Shown here: positions 7,288 to 16,345 of the stretch, piece after piece
Position numbering within the stretch: position 1 is the stretch's first letter
Layout of the letters: each line of letters opens with the position of its first letter
DNA from: Jatrophihabitans sp964252635
GTDB lineage: Bacteria > Actinomycetota > Actinomycetes > Mycobacteriales > Jatrophihabitantaceae
DNA length: 64,000 nucleotides
Direction of reading: 5' to 3'
NCBI RefSeq assembly: GCF_964252635.1
Contig: NZ_CAXUNP010000012.1
Coordinates: 1 to 64,000, forward strand
The notes under the pieces: generated by a model
Seen by the model: the letters and a program-made list of their open reading frames with translations, nothing else
What the model was told of the DNA's origin: nothing
Databases searched by the model: none
Translations under genes and position numbers: made by a program

Positions 7288-8121
7288 TCAGCTGTACTCG
7301 TGCTCCGGCGCGGGGTAGGTGCCGCCGCGGACCTCGTCGCCGAAGGTCGTCGCCGCGTCGTGCAGCACCGCTCCGACGTTCGCGAACTCCTTGACGAACT
7401 TGGCGGGCTTCCCGGTGCGCAGGCCGGCCATGTCCTGCCACACGAGCACCTGGGCGTCGCACGACGGGCCGGCGCCGATGCCGACGGTGGGGATGTCGAG
7501 CACACGGGTGATCTGGCCCGCGACCTCGGAGGGCACGACCTCCATGACCACGGCGAACGCCCCCGCGTGCTGCAGCGCCTTCGCGTCCTGCATGAGGCGG
7601 TGCGCGCCTTCGTCGCCTCGGCCCTGCACGCGGTAACCGCCGAAGGCGTTGACCGACTGCGGGGTCAGGCCGATGTGGGCCATGACAGGGATGCCGGCGG
7701 AGACGAGAGCCTCGACCTGGGGGGCCACGCGCTGGCCGCCTTCGAGCTTCACCGCCTGCGCACCGCCCTCCTTCATGAACCGCGCCGCGGTCTCGAGGGC
7801 CTGCGTGCGCGATGCCTGGTAGGAACCGAACGGCAGGTCTGCGACGACGAGCGCGCGCGATGCGCCGCGGACGACGCCGCGGACCAGAGGGAGCAGCTCG
7901 TCGACGCTCACCGGCACGGTGGTGTCGTAGCCGTACACCACGTTCGCGGCCGAGTCGCCGACCAGCAGAACCGGGATGCCGGCCTCGTCGAACACCTGCG
8001 CGGTGGAGTAGTCGTAGGCGGTCAGCATCGGCCAGCGCTCGCCGCGCTGCTTCGCTGCCTGTAGGTCGCGGATCGTGATCCGTCGACTCGTGACGCCGCC
8101 GTAGAGAGATGTCTCGGCCAT
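7288..8121 (-). CDS. panB: 3-methyl-2-oxobutanoate hydroxymethyltransferase
   Basis: PanB transfers a hydroxymethyl group from methylenetetrahydrofolate to alpha-ketoisovalerate, the first step of pantothenate and thus CoA synthesis. The 277-residue protein has the family blocks MLTAYDYSTAQVFDEAG, LLVGDSAANVVYGYDTTVPV (metal-binding Asp), FGSYQAS, AVKLEGG, MAHIGLTPQSVNAFGG and GIGAGPSCDAQVLVWQD. Its length is normal. The ATG at 8121 has a GAGG site upstream. A PhzF-like gene follows. In Mycobacterium tuberculosis panB also lies near glnA2 and glnE. Confidence 0.96.
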   Translation of the reverse strand: MAETSLYGGVTSRRITIRDLQAAKQRGERWPMLTAYDYSTAQVFDEAGIPVLLVGDSAANVVYGYDTTVPVSVDELLPLVRGVVRGASRALVVADLPFGSYQASRTQALETAARFMKEGGAQAVKLEGGQRVAPQVEALVSAGIPVMAHIGLTPQSVNAFGGYRVQGRGDEGAHRLMQDAKALQHAGAFAVVMEVVPSEVAGQITRVLDIPTVGIGAGPSCDAQVLVWQDMAGLRTGKPAKFVKEFANVGAVLHDAATTFGDEVRGGTYPAPEHEYS

Positions 8122-8247
8122 CGTTTGCCTCACTTCGTTCCTCGAGGCCACGTCAGGGTCCCCGGGTGTGTCATGCGGACGAAACAATGGTGCAACGTAC
8201 CGGCCGGTAAGTCTTGCCTGAGTGACGTGCGACGCAACCCGGTTAGA

Positions 8248-9960
8248 TCAGCCGTTCTCACGCCAGCGGTTGGTGATGGGCAGCCGCCGGTCACGGCCGA
8301 AGGCCTTGTAGCTGATCTTGGTACCCGGCGGGTACTGCCGGCGTTTCCACTCCGCGGTGTCGACCATCCGGGCCACCTTGCGCACCAGCTCGGCGTCGAA
8401 GCCCTCCGCGATGATCTGCGCGACGCCGCGGTCGCCGTCGACGTACCGGGCCAGGATCGCGTCCAGGACCTCGTAGTCGGGCAGCGAATCACTGTCGAGC
8501 TGGTCGGGGCGCAGTTCCGCCGACGGCGGCTTGGTGATCGAGTTGGGCGGGATGGGCGGTGTCTCGCCGTCGGCCTCGGCCTGGGCATTGCGCCAGCGGG
8601 CCAGCGCCCACACCAGGGTCTTGGGCACGTCCTTCAACGGTGAGAAGCCGCCGATGGAGCCGGCGTCGTAGATCGTCGCGTACCCGACCGCCAGCTCGCT
8701 CTTGTTGCCGGTGGCCAGGACGAGATGGCCCTCGGTGTTCGACAGCGCCATGAGTGTCGTGCCGCGCACCCGCGCCTGGACGTTCTCCTCGGCCACCCCG
8801 GTCAGCGACAGCATCCCGACGAACTCGTCGATGACGCTCTTCATCGGGATGGACCGGTAGTGCGCTTCGATGCGTCGGACGAGGTCCTCGGCGTCGCTGC
8901 GCGAGTGCTCGGTCGAGTACGCGCTGGGCATCGAGACGCCGTAGACGTTCTCGCCGCCCAACGCGTCCGCGGCCACGGCGGCGACGACCGCCGAGTCGAT
9001 ACCGCCCGAGACGCCGAGCACGACCGACCGGAACCCGTTCTTGCCGACGTAGTCGCGCAACCCCACGACGAGGGCGTTCCAGACCTCGGCCTCGTCGGGG
9101 AGCCGCGGCGCCACCGGCGCCGGCTGCGGGTCGGCGGGCGGCGGCTCCGGCACGGACGTCGCGACCCGGGTGACGGTCATGACCTCGTCGACGACCTCGG
9201 GTGCGGGATCGGTGGCCTCGACCACCGGGACGTCGACGACGAAGACGCCCTCGACGAACTGCTGGACACGGGTGAGCAGGGTGCCGTCGGCGGCCACCAC
9301 CATGGAGTCGCCGTCGAAGACCAGCTCGTCCTGCCCGGCGACCGAATTGACGTACGCGATCGGTGCGCCGGCCTCGGCGGCGCGGCGCACGAGCAGCGGC
9401 AGGCGGATGTCGTCCTTGTTGCGCTCGTAGGGCGAGGAGTTGATGTTCAGCACCAGCCCGACCCCGGCCGCCCCGGCGACGGTGAACGGGCCGCCGTCCT
9501 GCCACAGGTCCTCACAGACCGTCAGCGCGATGTCGACCCCGAGGTGGCGCACCACGGTGAGCGAGCGGCCCGGCACGAAGTACCGGCGCTCGTCGAACAC
9601 GCCGTAGTTGGGCAGGTGATGCTTGAAGTACCGGGCCTTGACCTGCCCACCGAGCAGGAAGGCCGACGCGTTGCGCGGGACGCCGTCGTCGTCGACGTAG
9701 CCGACCACGACCGCGGTGTCGCCGAGCCCGGCGTCGGCGAGCGCACCGGCCAGCGCGTCGAGCGCGGCTCGCGAGGCGTCCCGGAAACCGGGGCGCAGCA
9801 CGAGGTCCTCGACCGGGTACCCGGTCAGCATCATCTCCGGGAACATCACCAGCTGGGCACCTGCCGCCGCGGCCTCGGCCGTGCGGGCGACGACGATGTC
9901 GGCGTTGCCCGGAAGATCACCCACGGTGTAGTTGACCTGGGCCAGGGCGAGGCGCAGCAC
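8248..9960 (-). CDS. nadE: Glutamine-dependent NAD+ synthase
   Basis: The N-terminal nitrilase-like glutaminase domain (residues 1-270) carries the Glu/Lys/Cys triad regions MFPEMMLTGYP, KHHLPNYGVFDE and LTVCEDLW. The C-terminal ATP-pyrophosphatase domain has the P-loop VLGVSGGIDSAVVA (about residue 315), GTTLMALSN, ATGNKSELAVGY and GGFSPLKDVPKT. Glutamine supplies ammonia for amidation of deamido-NAD+. At 570 residues it is at the lower end of two-domain enzymes. The GTG at 9960 has GGAG 8 bases upstream. The GTG at 9966 is too close to that site. Confidence 0.95.
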   Translation of the reverse strand: MLRLALAQVNYTVGDLPGNADIVVARTAEAAAAGAQLVMFPEMMLTGYPVEDLVLRPGFRDASRAALDALAGALADAGLGDTAVVVGYVDDDGVPRNASAFLLGGQVKARYFKHHLPNYGVFDERRYFVPGRSLTVVRHLGVDIALTVCEDLWQDGGPFTVAGAAGVGLVLNINSSPYERNKDDIRLPLLVRRAAEAGAPIAYVNSVAGQDELVFDGDSMVVAADGTLLTRVQQFVEGVFVVDVPVVEATDPAPEVVDEVMTVTRVATSVPEPPPADPQPAPVAPRLPDEAEVWNALVVGLRDYVGKNGFRSVVLGVSGGIDSAVVAAVAADALGGENVYGVSMPSAYSTEHSRSDAEDLVRRIEAHYRSIPMKSVIDEFVGMLSLTGVAEENVQARVRGTTLMALSNTEGHLVLATGNKSELAVGYATIYDAGSIGGFSPLKDVPKTLVWALARWRNAQAEADGETPPIPPNSITKPPSAELRPDQLDSDSLPDYEVLDAILARYVDGDRGVAQIIAEGFDAELVRKVARMVDTAEWKRRQYPPGTKISYKAFGRDRRLPITNRWRENG

Positions 9961-10319
9961 GATCACGTCTCCAGTGTGGCGCACGGAGGCCCCCGTCCGG
10001 GAGGTGGCTGTGAGCCGTGCGGTTGCGTTGGGCGAAAGCGCTCTCGGTCAGGCACAATCAGCCCTGACCAGCGCGGAGGACGCACGCCGCGACCGGTCTC
10101 GAGACACCCGCGACGTCGTCGGCGACCGCACGCCGCTCGAGGACGTCCACCTAAGTGTGAGCTGATCGTAATGCCCACACGGCCCAAATGTCGGCGCTCG
10201 CCGGTAAACACTGAGAGACTTACCAGGGTCCGCGTCGGGGTGCCCGTCACCCCGCCGGCACCCGCAGACCGACCGCGGCCACCGGCACGCAGTCGAGCCA
10301 GCACGTACGGAGGATTTGG
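9961..10319. other. Intergenic region before the L,D-transpeptidase gene
   Basis: About 360 bases between divergent genes. It holds a 7-base inverted repeat (10046-10069), a GGTAA/TTACC pair around 10203-10227 and a CGGGGTG/CACCCCG hairpin near 10240. There is no convincing gene, tRNA or known riboswitch. The long leader suggests regulated expression of the transpeptidase. Confidence 0.5.
10046..10069. terminator. GGTCAGG/CCTGACC hairpin
   Basis: A perfect 7-base-pair stem with a 10-base loop, between nadE and the transpeptidase gene. There is no T-run. It could be a structured leader element of either divergent gene. Confidence 0.3.
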
Positions 10320-11660
10320 ATGCATCGGGTCGCTCGCACAGCCCACCACGGCACGGGTCGTGGCGCCGCGCTTCGTCGGGTCGCCCGGCGCCGCACCCTG
10401 GCCGGTGCCGGGGCGGCCGTCGTCGCGCTGACCACGCTGGCCGCCTGCACCTCCGGCAACGACAACCGCGCCCAGGGCTCGCCGGCCGCCAACGACACCT
10501 CCGCCTCCGCGGCAGGCAGCTCGTCGGCCGCGCCCTCGTCCTCGGCTCCGGCGCTACCGGCCGCCGTCACCGTGGCCGCGACGGGCGGGTTCACCCGGGC
10601 CAACCCGGCCGCACCCGTCACCGTGAAGGTCGCACACGGCACCCTGACGTCCGTCGTGCTCAAGAACCCCGCCGGCAAGGTCGTCAAGGGCGCCCTGGGC
10701 ACCGGCGCGACCTCGTGGGCCACCGCCGAGGACCTGGGTTACGACAAGACCTACACCCTCACCGCCGTCACCAAGGACGGCGCGGGCCGAACCGCCACCA
10801 AGACCCAGAAGATCAGCACGGTGTCGCCGGACAACCTGACCCAGCCCTACCTGAACGACATCTACGGCACCGCCCTCGACGCCGGTGCCACCTACGGCGT
10901 CGGCATGGTCGTCTCCGCCTACTTCGACGAGGACATCCCCGACAAGGCTGCCGCCGCGAAGGCGCTGCAGGTCACGACCAGCCCGCACGTCGACGGCGCC
11001 TGGTACTGGGTCGACGCGCACACCGCCCACTGGCGCCCGCAGCACTACTACGCACCCGGCACCAAGGTCAGCGTCGCGACGAAGGTCTACGGCAAGAACC
11101 TCGGCCACGGCCTGTACGGCCAGTCCGACGTCAGCACACACTTCGTCATCGGCGCCAAGCACGTCTCGGTGGCCAACGCGAAGACCCATCAGGTCAAGGT
11201 CTACTTCAACGACAAGTTCCAGCGCAGCATGCCGACCTCCATGGGCCAGGGCGGCTACGTGAAGGGCAAGAACGGCGAGATCTCGCTGTGGACGATGCCG
11301 GGCATCTACACCGTCATCCACCACGAGAACCCGGCCCGCATGTCCTCCGACAGCTACGGCCTGCCGGCCAGCTCGCCGTACGGGTACCGCGCCGAGAACG
11401 TGTACTGGGCCACGAAGATCAGCATCGACGGCATCTACCTGCACCAGCTCGACACCACGGTGTGGGCGCAGGGGCACCAGAACCTGTCCCACGGCTGCCT
11501 CAACCTGAACCTGAAGAACGCCAAGTGGTTCTACAACAACGCCCGGGTCGGCGACGTCGTGCAGGTCGTGCACTCCGGCGGCCCGGCGATCCAGGTGTGG
11601 CAGGGCGGCGACTGGAGCGTTGCGTGGTCGACCTGGACCAGCGGCAAGGTCGCCAGCTAA
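10320..11660 (+). CDS. Lipoprotein L,D-transpeptidase (YkuD domain)
   Basis: The 446-residue protein has a lipoprotein signal peptide ending in LAAC (lipid-linked Cys near residue 42) and a low-complexity Ser/Ala linker. Ig-like domains (about residues 85-280) follow, then a YkuD catalytic domain with GIYLHQLD and the SHGCLNLN nucleophile motif (Cys near residue 402) and a C-terminal WQGGDWSV cap. This is the architecture of mycobacterial LdtMt2-type enzymes, which form 3-3 peptidoglycan cross-links and resist most penicillins. The ATG has a strong GGAGG site. It acts outside the membrane. Confidence 0.93.
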   Translation: MHRVARTAHHGTGRGAALRRVARRRTLAGAGAAVVALTTLAACTSGNDNRAQGSPAANDTSASAAGSSSAAPSSSAPALPAAVTVAATGGFTRANPAAPVTVKVAHGTLTSVVLKNPAGKVVKGALGTGATSWATAEDLGYDKTYTLTAVTKDGAGRTATKTQKISTVSPDNLTQPYLNDIYGTALDAGATYGVGMVVSAYFDEDIPDKAAAAKALQVTTSPHVDGAWYWVDAHTAHWRPQHYYAPGTKVSVATKVYGKNLGHGLYGQSDVSTHFVIGAKHVSVANAKTHQVKVYFNDKFQRSMPTSMGQGGYVKGKNGEISLWTMPGIYTVIHHENPARMSSDSYGLPASSPYGYRAENVYWATKISIDGIYLHQLDTTVWAQGHQNLSHGCLNLNLKNAKWFYNNARVGDVVQVVHSGGPAIQVWQGGDWSVAWSTWTSGKVAS

Positions 11661-11758
11661 TCCGTGCGTAACCTTCTGCTGGGACGCTGAGGCGGCAGCG
11701 GCACGCGCAGTTGTCGCTGGGTCGCGAGGACAACAGTGAGGTCCGGGGTGGCGGAATA

Positions 11759-13117
11759 GTGGATCGGCAACAGGAATTCGTGCTGCGCACCATCGAGGAG
11801 CGCAACATCCGTCTGGTGCGCCTGTGGTTCACCGACGTCCTCGGCACGCTGAAGTCGGTGGCCATCGCCCCGGCCGAGCTCGACGGTGCCTTCGAGGAGG
11901 GCGTCGGGTTCGACGGCTCGGCGATCGAGGGGTTCAGCCGCACCAGCGAGAGCGACATGCTCGCCCGGCCGGACCCCGCCACCTTCCAGATCCTGCCCGA
12001 GAGCGACGGCAGCGCCCCGGACTCGGCGCGGATGTTCTGCGACATCCAGATGCCCGACGGCTCGCCGTCCTGGGCCGACCCGCGCTACGTGCTGAGGCGG
12101 GCTCTGTCGCGGGCGGCCGAGCGTGGTTTCACCTTCTACACCCACCCCGAGATCGAGTTCTTCCTGCTCAAGAACCGCCCGTCGGACGGGTCGGAACCGC
12201 TGCCGATCGACAACGGCGGCTACTTCGACATGTCGAACCACGACGTGGCCCACGACTTCCGGCGGGCCGCCGTCGGCGCGCTCGAGGGACTCGGCATCTC
12301 CGTCGAGTTCAGCCACCACGAGGTCGCGCCCGGCCAGCAGGAGATCGACCTGCGCTACGCGGACGCGCTGTCGATGGCCGACAACCTCATGACCTTCCGG
12401 CACGTCATCAAGGAGGTCGCGATCGCGCACGGGGCGCACGCGACCTTCATGCCCAAGCCCTTCCGTCACCAGCCGGGCAGCGGGATGCACACGCACCTGT
12501 CGCTGTTCGAGGGTGACCAGAACGCGTTCCACGACCCGTCGGACCCGCTCAACCTGTCCAAGACGGCCCGCGCGTTCATCGCCGGCGTGCTGGTGCACGC
12601 GCGCGAGATCACCGCGGTCACCAACCAGTGGGTCAACTCCTACAAGCGGCTGTGGGGCTTCGGTGCGCCCGGGTCGATCGTCGAGGCGCCGACGTTCGTC
12701 TGCTGGGGGCATGCCAACCGGTCGGCGCTGATCCGCGTCCCGCGCTACAAGCCGGGCAAGGCGGGCTCGACGCGGGTGGAGTTGCGCTCACCCGACTCGG
12801 CCTGCAACCCCTACCTGGCGTTCGCGATCATCCTCGGCGCCGGCATGAAGGGCATCGAGCAGGGCTACGAGTTGCCCCCCGGAGCCGAGGACGACGTGTG
12901 GTCGCTGTCCGACGTCGAGCGCCGCGCGCTGGGTTACGACGAGCTGCCGCACAACCTCGCCGAGTCGCTGCGGGTCATGGAGGACTCCGAGCTCGCGGCC
13001 GAGGTGCTGGGGGAGCACGTCTTCGACTTCTTCCTGCGCAACAAGCGCGAGGAGTGGATCGAGTACCGCTCGGAGGTCAGCCCGTTCGAGCTGCGGCGAT
13101 ACCTCCCCACGCTGTAG
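11759..13117 (+). CDS. glnA2: Glutamine synthetase, GlnA2 type
   Basis: The enzyme ligates ammonia to glutamate with ATP. The 452-residue protein has the signature GVGFDGSAIEGF (about residues 45-56), HPEIEFFLL, the ATP-binding MPKPFRHQPGSGMHTH region and VELRSPDSACNPYLAFA. Its length and GYELPPGAEDDVWSL tail match the GlnA2 branch of actinobacteria rather than the longer GlnA1 branch. The GTG at 11759 is chosen because the family begins with DRQQEFVLRTIEERNI. The ribosome site is weak. glnE lies about 19 kb downstream. No convincing GlnR box was seen upstream. Confidence 0.93.
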   Translation: MDRQQEFVLRTIEERNIRLVRLWFTDVLGTLKSVAIAPAELDGAFEEGVGFDGSAIEGFSRTSESDMLARPDPATFQILPESDGSAPDSARMFCDIQMPDGSPSWADPRYVLRRALSRAAERGFTFYTHPEIEFFLLKNRPSDGSEPLPIDNGGYFDMSNHDVAHDFRRAAVGALEGLGISVEFSHHEVAPGQQEIDLRYADALSMADNLMTFRHVIKEVAIAHGAHATFMPKPFRHQPGSGMHTHLSLFEGDQNAFHDPSDPLNLSKTARAFIAGVLVHAREITAVTNQWVNSYKRLWGFGAPGSIVEAPTFVCWGHANRSALIRVPRYKPGKAGSTRVELRSPDSACNPYLAFAIILGAGMKGIEQGYELPPGAEDDVWSLSDVERRALGYDELPHNLAESLRVMEDSELAAEVLGEHVFDFFLRNKREEWIEYRSEVSPFELRRYLPTL

Positions 13118-13222
13118 CGCCCGGGGCGGTGCGACACGTCGGAGGCCGGTCGCCTGGCCTCGTTCGCCCGGCGCCACCCGTGTGGAGCAACGATGCCACC
13201 GGACTCCGGAGGGGGTGATCTC

Positions 13223-13852
13223 GTGCCGTTGATCGACATCTCCCGGCGTATCGCGCCGGGCGTGGCGCTGCCGCCCGACGCGCCCGCCGTGGCCAGCAGC
13301 ACCCTGGTCGACATCGAAGGGGTCTCGCCCTCTCGGGTGACTCGCCTGGAGAACTGGACCACGCATCTGCTCACCCACGTCGATGTACCGCGCCACTTCG
13401 CCACCGACGGCGCGGACCTCGACGCCGTCGCGCTCGAACGGTTCCGCGGGCCGGCGACCGTCGTGGAGGTCGCCGGGACAGCCGTGATGCCCGACGACGT
13501 TCCCCGATCGCCGCCCGGCCACAACCTGCTGTTCCGGACATCCAACAGCGGGCGCGACACCGCCACGTTCCATCCTGATCACGTGTTCGTCCATCCGGCG
13601 ACCGTTCCGGTCCTGCTGGCGCATCGCCCCAATCTCGTGGGCATCGACTACTTCGGTGTGGATGCGCACGACGACCCGGACTGTCCGGCGCACCGTGGGC
13701 TGCTCGGCGCCGGCGTGCTTCTGCTCGAAGGTCTCGATCTCTCTGCTGCCGAACCGGGTGAGTACCAGCTGTGGGCCCTTCCGTTGAAGATCGCCAACGG
13801 AGACGGATCTCCGGTTCGGGCCGTGCTCGCTCATGGCGGCAACCCCGGATAG
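13223..13852 (+). CDS. Cyclase-family (kynurenine formamidase-like) hydrolase
   Basis: A 209-residue protein of the metal-dependent cyclase/formamidase family. The metal motif reads HLLTHVDVPRHF (about residues 49-60), close to the consensus HxGTHxDxPxHF but with Leu-Leu in place of the glycine pair. GIDYFGVDAHDD and HRGLLGAGVLLLEGLDL are the later family blocks. The GTG at 13223 has an excellent GGAGGGGG site 7 bases upstream, better than the ATG at 13193. The substrate is not evident from context. It stands alone after glnA2. Confidence 0.8.
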   Translation: MPLIDISRRIAPGVALPPDAPAVASSTLVDIEGVSPSRVTRLENWTTHLLTHVDVPRHFATDGADLDAVALERFRGPATVVEVAGTAVMPDDVPRSPPGHNLLFRTSNSGRDTATFHPDHVFVHPATVPVLLAHRPNLVGIDYFGVDAHDDPDCPAHRGLLGAGVLLLEGLDLSAAEPGEYQLWALPLKIANGDGSPVRAVLAHGGNPG

Positions 13853-13940
13853 CGCGGAAGCGAGGGGCTCCCGCGCAGGGATCAGGGCGTGCGGCGTTGT
13901 GGCCGCCGGTGCGCGGCGGGGACAACACCCGTCCGCGGGC

Positions 13941-14561
13941 TCACCCGGTTCGGGCCCGTGCCGACCCGAACCGTCCCGGTCGACAGATGCCGATGAGCAC
14001 GCCGCAGCAGAAGGCCACGAGGTGCTCGCGACCGTCCAGATCGTTCTGCACCGCGTCGGCCACCACGAGGGCGGCACCCAGCAGAACGACACAGCGGTGG
14101 GCTCGGAATCGGACGAGCAGCCAGGCCCCGACCGCAGTCGTCACGGCCGACGGGCCGGTGTCGAGCACGTGTGCCTGGCTCGCGGAGAGCCCGATCGCAT
14201 GCAGGGTTGTCAGGCCGAGCAGCAGTCGTGCGGTGACGGTACTGACGATCTGGCCGGCGGCGGCCACGCCGAGTGTCGCCCACCGGCCCAGCAGCATCTC
14301 CGCCAGACCCACGACGACCACGATCTGGGCAACCGCGAGCGGCAACGGCAAACCTGGGGTCGGTAGGAATGCCGAAGCAGGTAGCCGCGCACATTCCACA
14401 CACCACGGCAGCGCTGCGCGGACGGCACCGACGGCCAGCACACTCGATCGCAGGGCAGGAACGCCGTAGGTGACGGTGCCGGCGACCGACAGGACACCGA
14501 GCAGGGTGCCCAGCACCGGCCGTGAGCCGTCACGCCACCGTTGCCACGCCTTCTGACTCAT
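13941..14561 (-). CDS. Rhomboid-like multi-spanning membrane protein
   Basis: A 206-residue protein with about six hydrophobic segments starting near residue 14. A DTGPSAV segment precedes a later transmembrane helix, and REHLVAFCCGVLIG lies near the C terminus. The GPS serine and the helix histidine could be the Ser-His dyad of rhomboid intramembrane proteases. This matches short actinobacterial rhomboid-like proteins whose activity is unproven. The ATG at 14561 is the first sensible start, but its ribosome site is poor. A cysteine pair lies in WCVECARLP. Confidence 0.6.
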   Translation of the reverse strand: MSQKAWQRWRDGSRPVLGTLLGVLSVAGTVTYGVPALRSSVLAVGAVRAALPWCVECARLPASAFLPTPGLPLPLAVAQIVVVVGLAEMLLGRWATLGVAAAGQIVSTVTARLLLGLTTLHAIGLSASQAHVLDTGPSAVTTAVGAWLLVRFRAHRCVVLLGAALVVADAVQNDLDGREHLVAFCCGVLIGICRPGRFGSARARTG

Positions 14562-14719
14562 CCATTTCAGCTCGTCACCGGGGATCCGGATCGCCGCGGC
14601 CGGCGAACGAGAACGATGCACCGTTCCATCATCGGCCGGGACGTTTCGACCTACGAGGGGGAGGTCTCCGCCTGGCGACGATCGCACCGCCCGGGGCTGT
14701 TCCGGTCGATCGTGCACGG

Positions 14720-15385
14720 TTACCGCGTCGCGGCGGCAAGTGCTGCCCGGATGACGTCCTCGTCGGCCGGTTGGCCCTCCTTGCTCGAGTAGGGCCCGTA
14801 CGGGGTGCCCCAGACGGGGCTGCCCGTCTCCTGTCGCCAACTGTCGGCCAGCGGGCCCGCGTCCACGACGCCGTAGCCGATCGAATCGATGAACGCGGTG
14901 ACCTGCGCCTTGGCGGACGGCGAGTCGCCGGCGATCGGGAGATACGAGCGGTCGGCCGCCCCCGCGGCACGAGCCAGTGACAGCAGGTGCTCGAAGTAGA
15001 TGTTGTTGAACGCCTTGACGACGACGGCACCCGGCAGCTGTCGCGACAGCAGCTCGCTCGACGTGAGCGTCCCGTCGTCGAGCTCGGGGAGGTGGCCGTC
15101 CCGCTCGGGGCCGTAATTGCAGGTGTCGACAACCGTCTTTCCGACCAGTGCCTCCGCGGGCAGGTTCGTGAAGGCACTCACCGGGACCGTGACCACGACG
15201 AGGTCACCGGCAGCAGCGGCGTCCCGGCTGGTCGCGGCGGACGCCCCCGGCCCCAGCTCGGCGACGACACCCGCGAGGGTCTCGGGTCCTCGTGAGTTGC
15301 TGAGCACGGCCTGCTGACCAGCCCGGACGGCCAGGCGCGCAATGGTCGTGCCGATCTGTCCGCTCCCGATGATTCCCAGCGTCAT
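14720..15385 (-). CDS. NADP-binding oxidoreductase, F420-dependent NADP reductase-like
   Basis: The 221-residue protein begins LGIIGSGQIGTTIARLAVRAG, a Rossmann GxGxxG motif, then LSNSRGPETL as in the F420H2:NADP reductase/ProC-like family. VVVTVPVSAF, DTCNYGPERDG and GAVVVKAFNNIYF are further family blocks. It may reduce small substrates with NADPH rather than F420. It is the last gene of a three-gene minus-strand set, 12 bases after an epimerase gene, and has a paralogous domain two genes upstream. Confidence 0.75.
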   Translation of the reverse strand: MTLGIIGSGQIGTTIARLAVRAGQQAVLSNSRGPETLAGVVAELGPGASAATSRDAAAAGDLVVVTVPVSAFTNLPAEALVGKTVVDTCNYGPERDGHLPELDDGTLTSSELLSRQLPGAVVVKAFNNIYFEHLLSLARAAGAADRSYLPIAGDSPSAKAQVTAFIDSIGYGVVDAGPLADSWRQETGSPVWGTPYGPYSSKEGQPADEDVIRAALAAATR

Positions 15386-15397
15386 TGAGCTCTGTCC

Positions 15398-16330
15398 TCA
15401 CGTCTCGGAGAAGTAATAGCCGTTGTCCAGATCGTCGAGCAGGCGGGGGTGCACGGGTTCCCAGCCGAGGGTCCGACGGGTGATGAGGTTGGACGCCGGG
15501 TAGCTCTTCGTCACGATGTTGGCGAGGAAGCCGAAGTATCCCGGCACGATCAGTTCGTCCAGGGGAATGCTGACGGCGGGTAGCCCCAGGTGGCTGCCGA
15601 TGGCCTCGGCGATGTCGCGGAACGCAATGCCACCGTCCTCGACGGCGTGCCAGTACCTGCCGGGCGGCCCCTTCTCCAGCGCGAGCCGGAACAGCGAGGC
15701 GACGTCCTGGACATGCACCGCGTTCCACAGGTTGGTCCCGTCCCCGGGGTAGCCGACGACGCCCTTCTCGTTCGCGAGCGCGATCAACATGGGCAGGAAA
15801 CCGGCATCTGCGGTGCTGTGCATGATGTTGGCGATCCGCACGACGGAGGACCGCACGCCCTGCTCGGCGAGGCCGAGGACGGCGGCCTCCACGACATTGC
15901 GGACGTGAAGGGTGCCCCGGTGCTCCTCGCCGACGGCCAGGGCCAGATCCTCCTCGGTGGCCGGCCGACCCAGCGGCCCGGGCGAGCCGATGCTTCCCGC
16001 CGCCACCAGCGGCTTGCCCGTTCCCGCGAGCGCCTCTCCGTAGGCGAGCATGATCGGCAGTTCGGCGAGCGCGACGGCATCCATGCCGCCGGTCGGCAGC
16101 AGGTCCTGCCGGTGCGCGACGTGGATGACCCCGTCGGACTCGGCGGCAACCTCCTTGAGACCGTCCAGGTCCGCGAGCTCGCCGCGGCGCACCGTTGCGC
16201 CGAGCGCGGACACCGCAGCCGCAGCCTCGTCCGATCTGGCCAAGCCGGTGACCTCGTGCCCGGCGGCAATCAGCTCACGAATGATGTACGGACCGGAATG
16301 GCCGGTCCCGCCAGTGACGAAGACGCGCAT
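15398..16330 (-). CDS. NAD-dependent epimerase/dehydratase (extended SDR)
   Basis: A 310-residue extended SDR protein. It has FVTGGTGHSGPYIIREL (residues 4-20), a VIHVAHRQD strand and substrate-domain blocks NAVHVQDVASLFRLALE and RYWHAVEDGGI. The usual catalytic YxxxK is not obvious, and the region after VRNVVEAAVLG resembles the atypical NmrA/YwnB-like branch. The substrate is unknown. It sits between two F420-reductase-like genes, with gaps of 12 and 15 bases, so the three are probably co-transcribed under the divergent LysR. Confidence 0.75.
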   Translation of the reverse strand: MRVFVTGGTGHSGPYIIRELIAAGHEVTGLARSDEAAAAVSALGATVRRGELADLDGLKEVAAESDGVIHVAHRQDLLPTGGMDAVALAELPIMLAYGEALAGTGKPLVAAGSIGSPGPLGRPATEEDLALAVGEEHRGTLHVRNVVEAAVLGLAEQGVRSSVVRIANIMHSTADAGFLPMLIALANEKGVVGYPGDGTNLWNAVHVQDVASLFRLALEKGPPGRYWHAVEDGGIAFRDIAEAIGSHLGLPAVSIPLDELIVPGYFGFLANIVTKSYPASNLITRRTLGWEPVHPRLLDDLDNGYYFSET

Positions 16331-16345
16331 GTGGGTGCTCCGTCC

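Noticed and set aside
4526..7318. A 930-codon open frame on the plus strand
   Set aside because: It runs through the N gap and then through the RNB and PhzF-like genes in a wrong frame. The translation is arginine/proline-rich shadow sequence.
11661..11758. GlnR box upstream of glnA2
   Set aside because: A GTAAC-like half is present, but the second half does not match in sequence or spacing.
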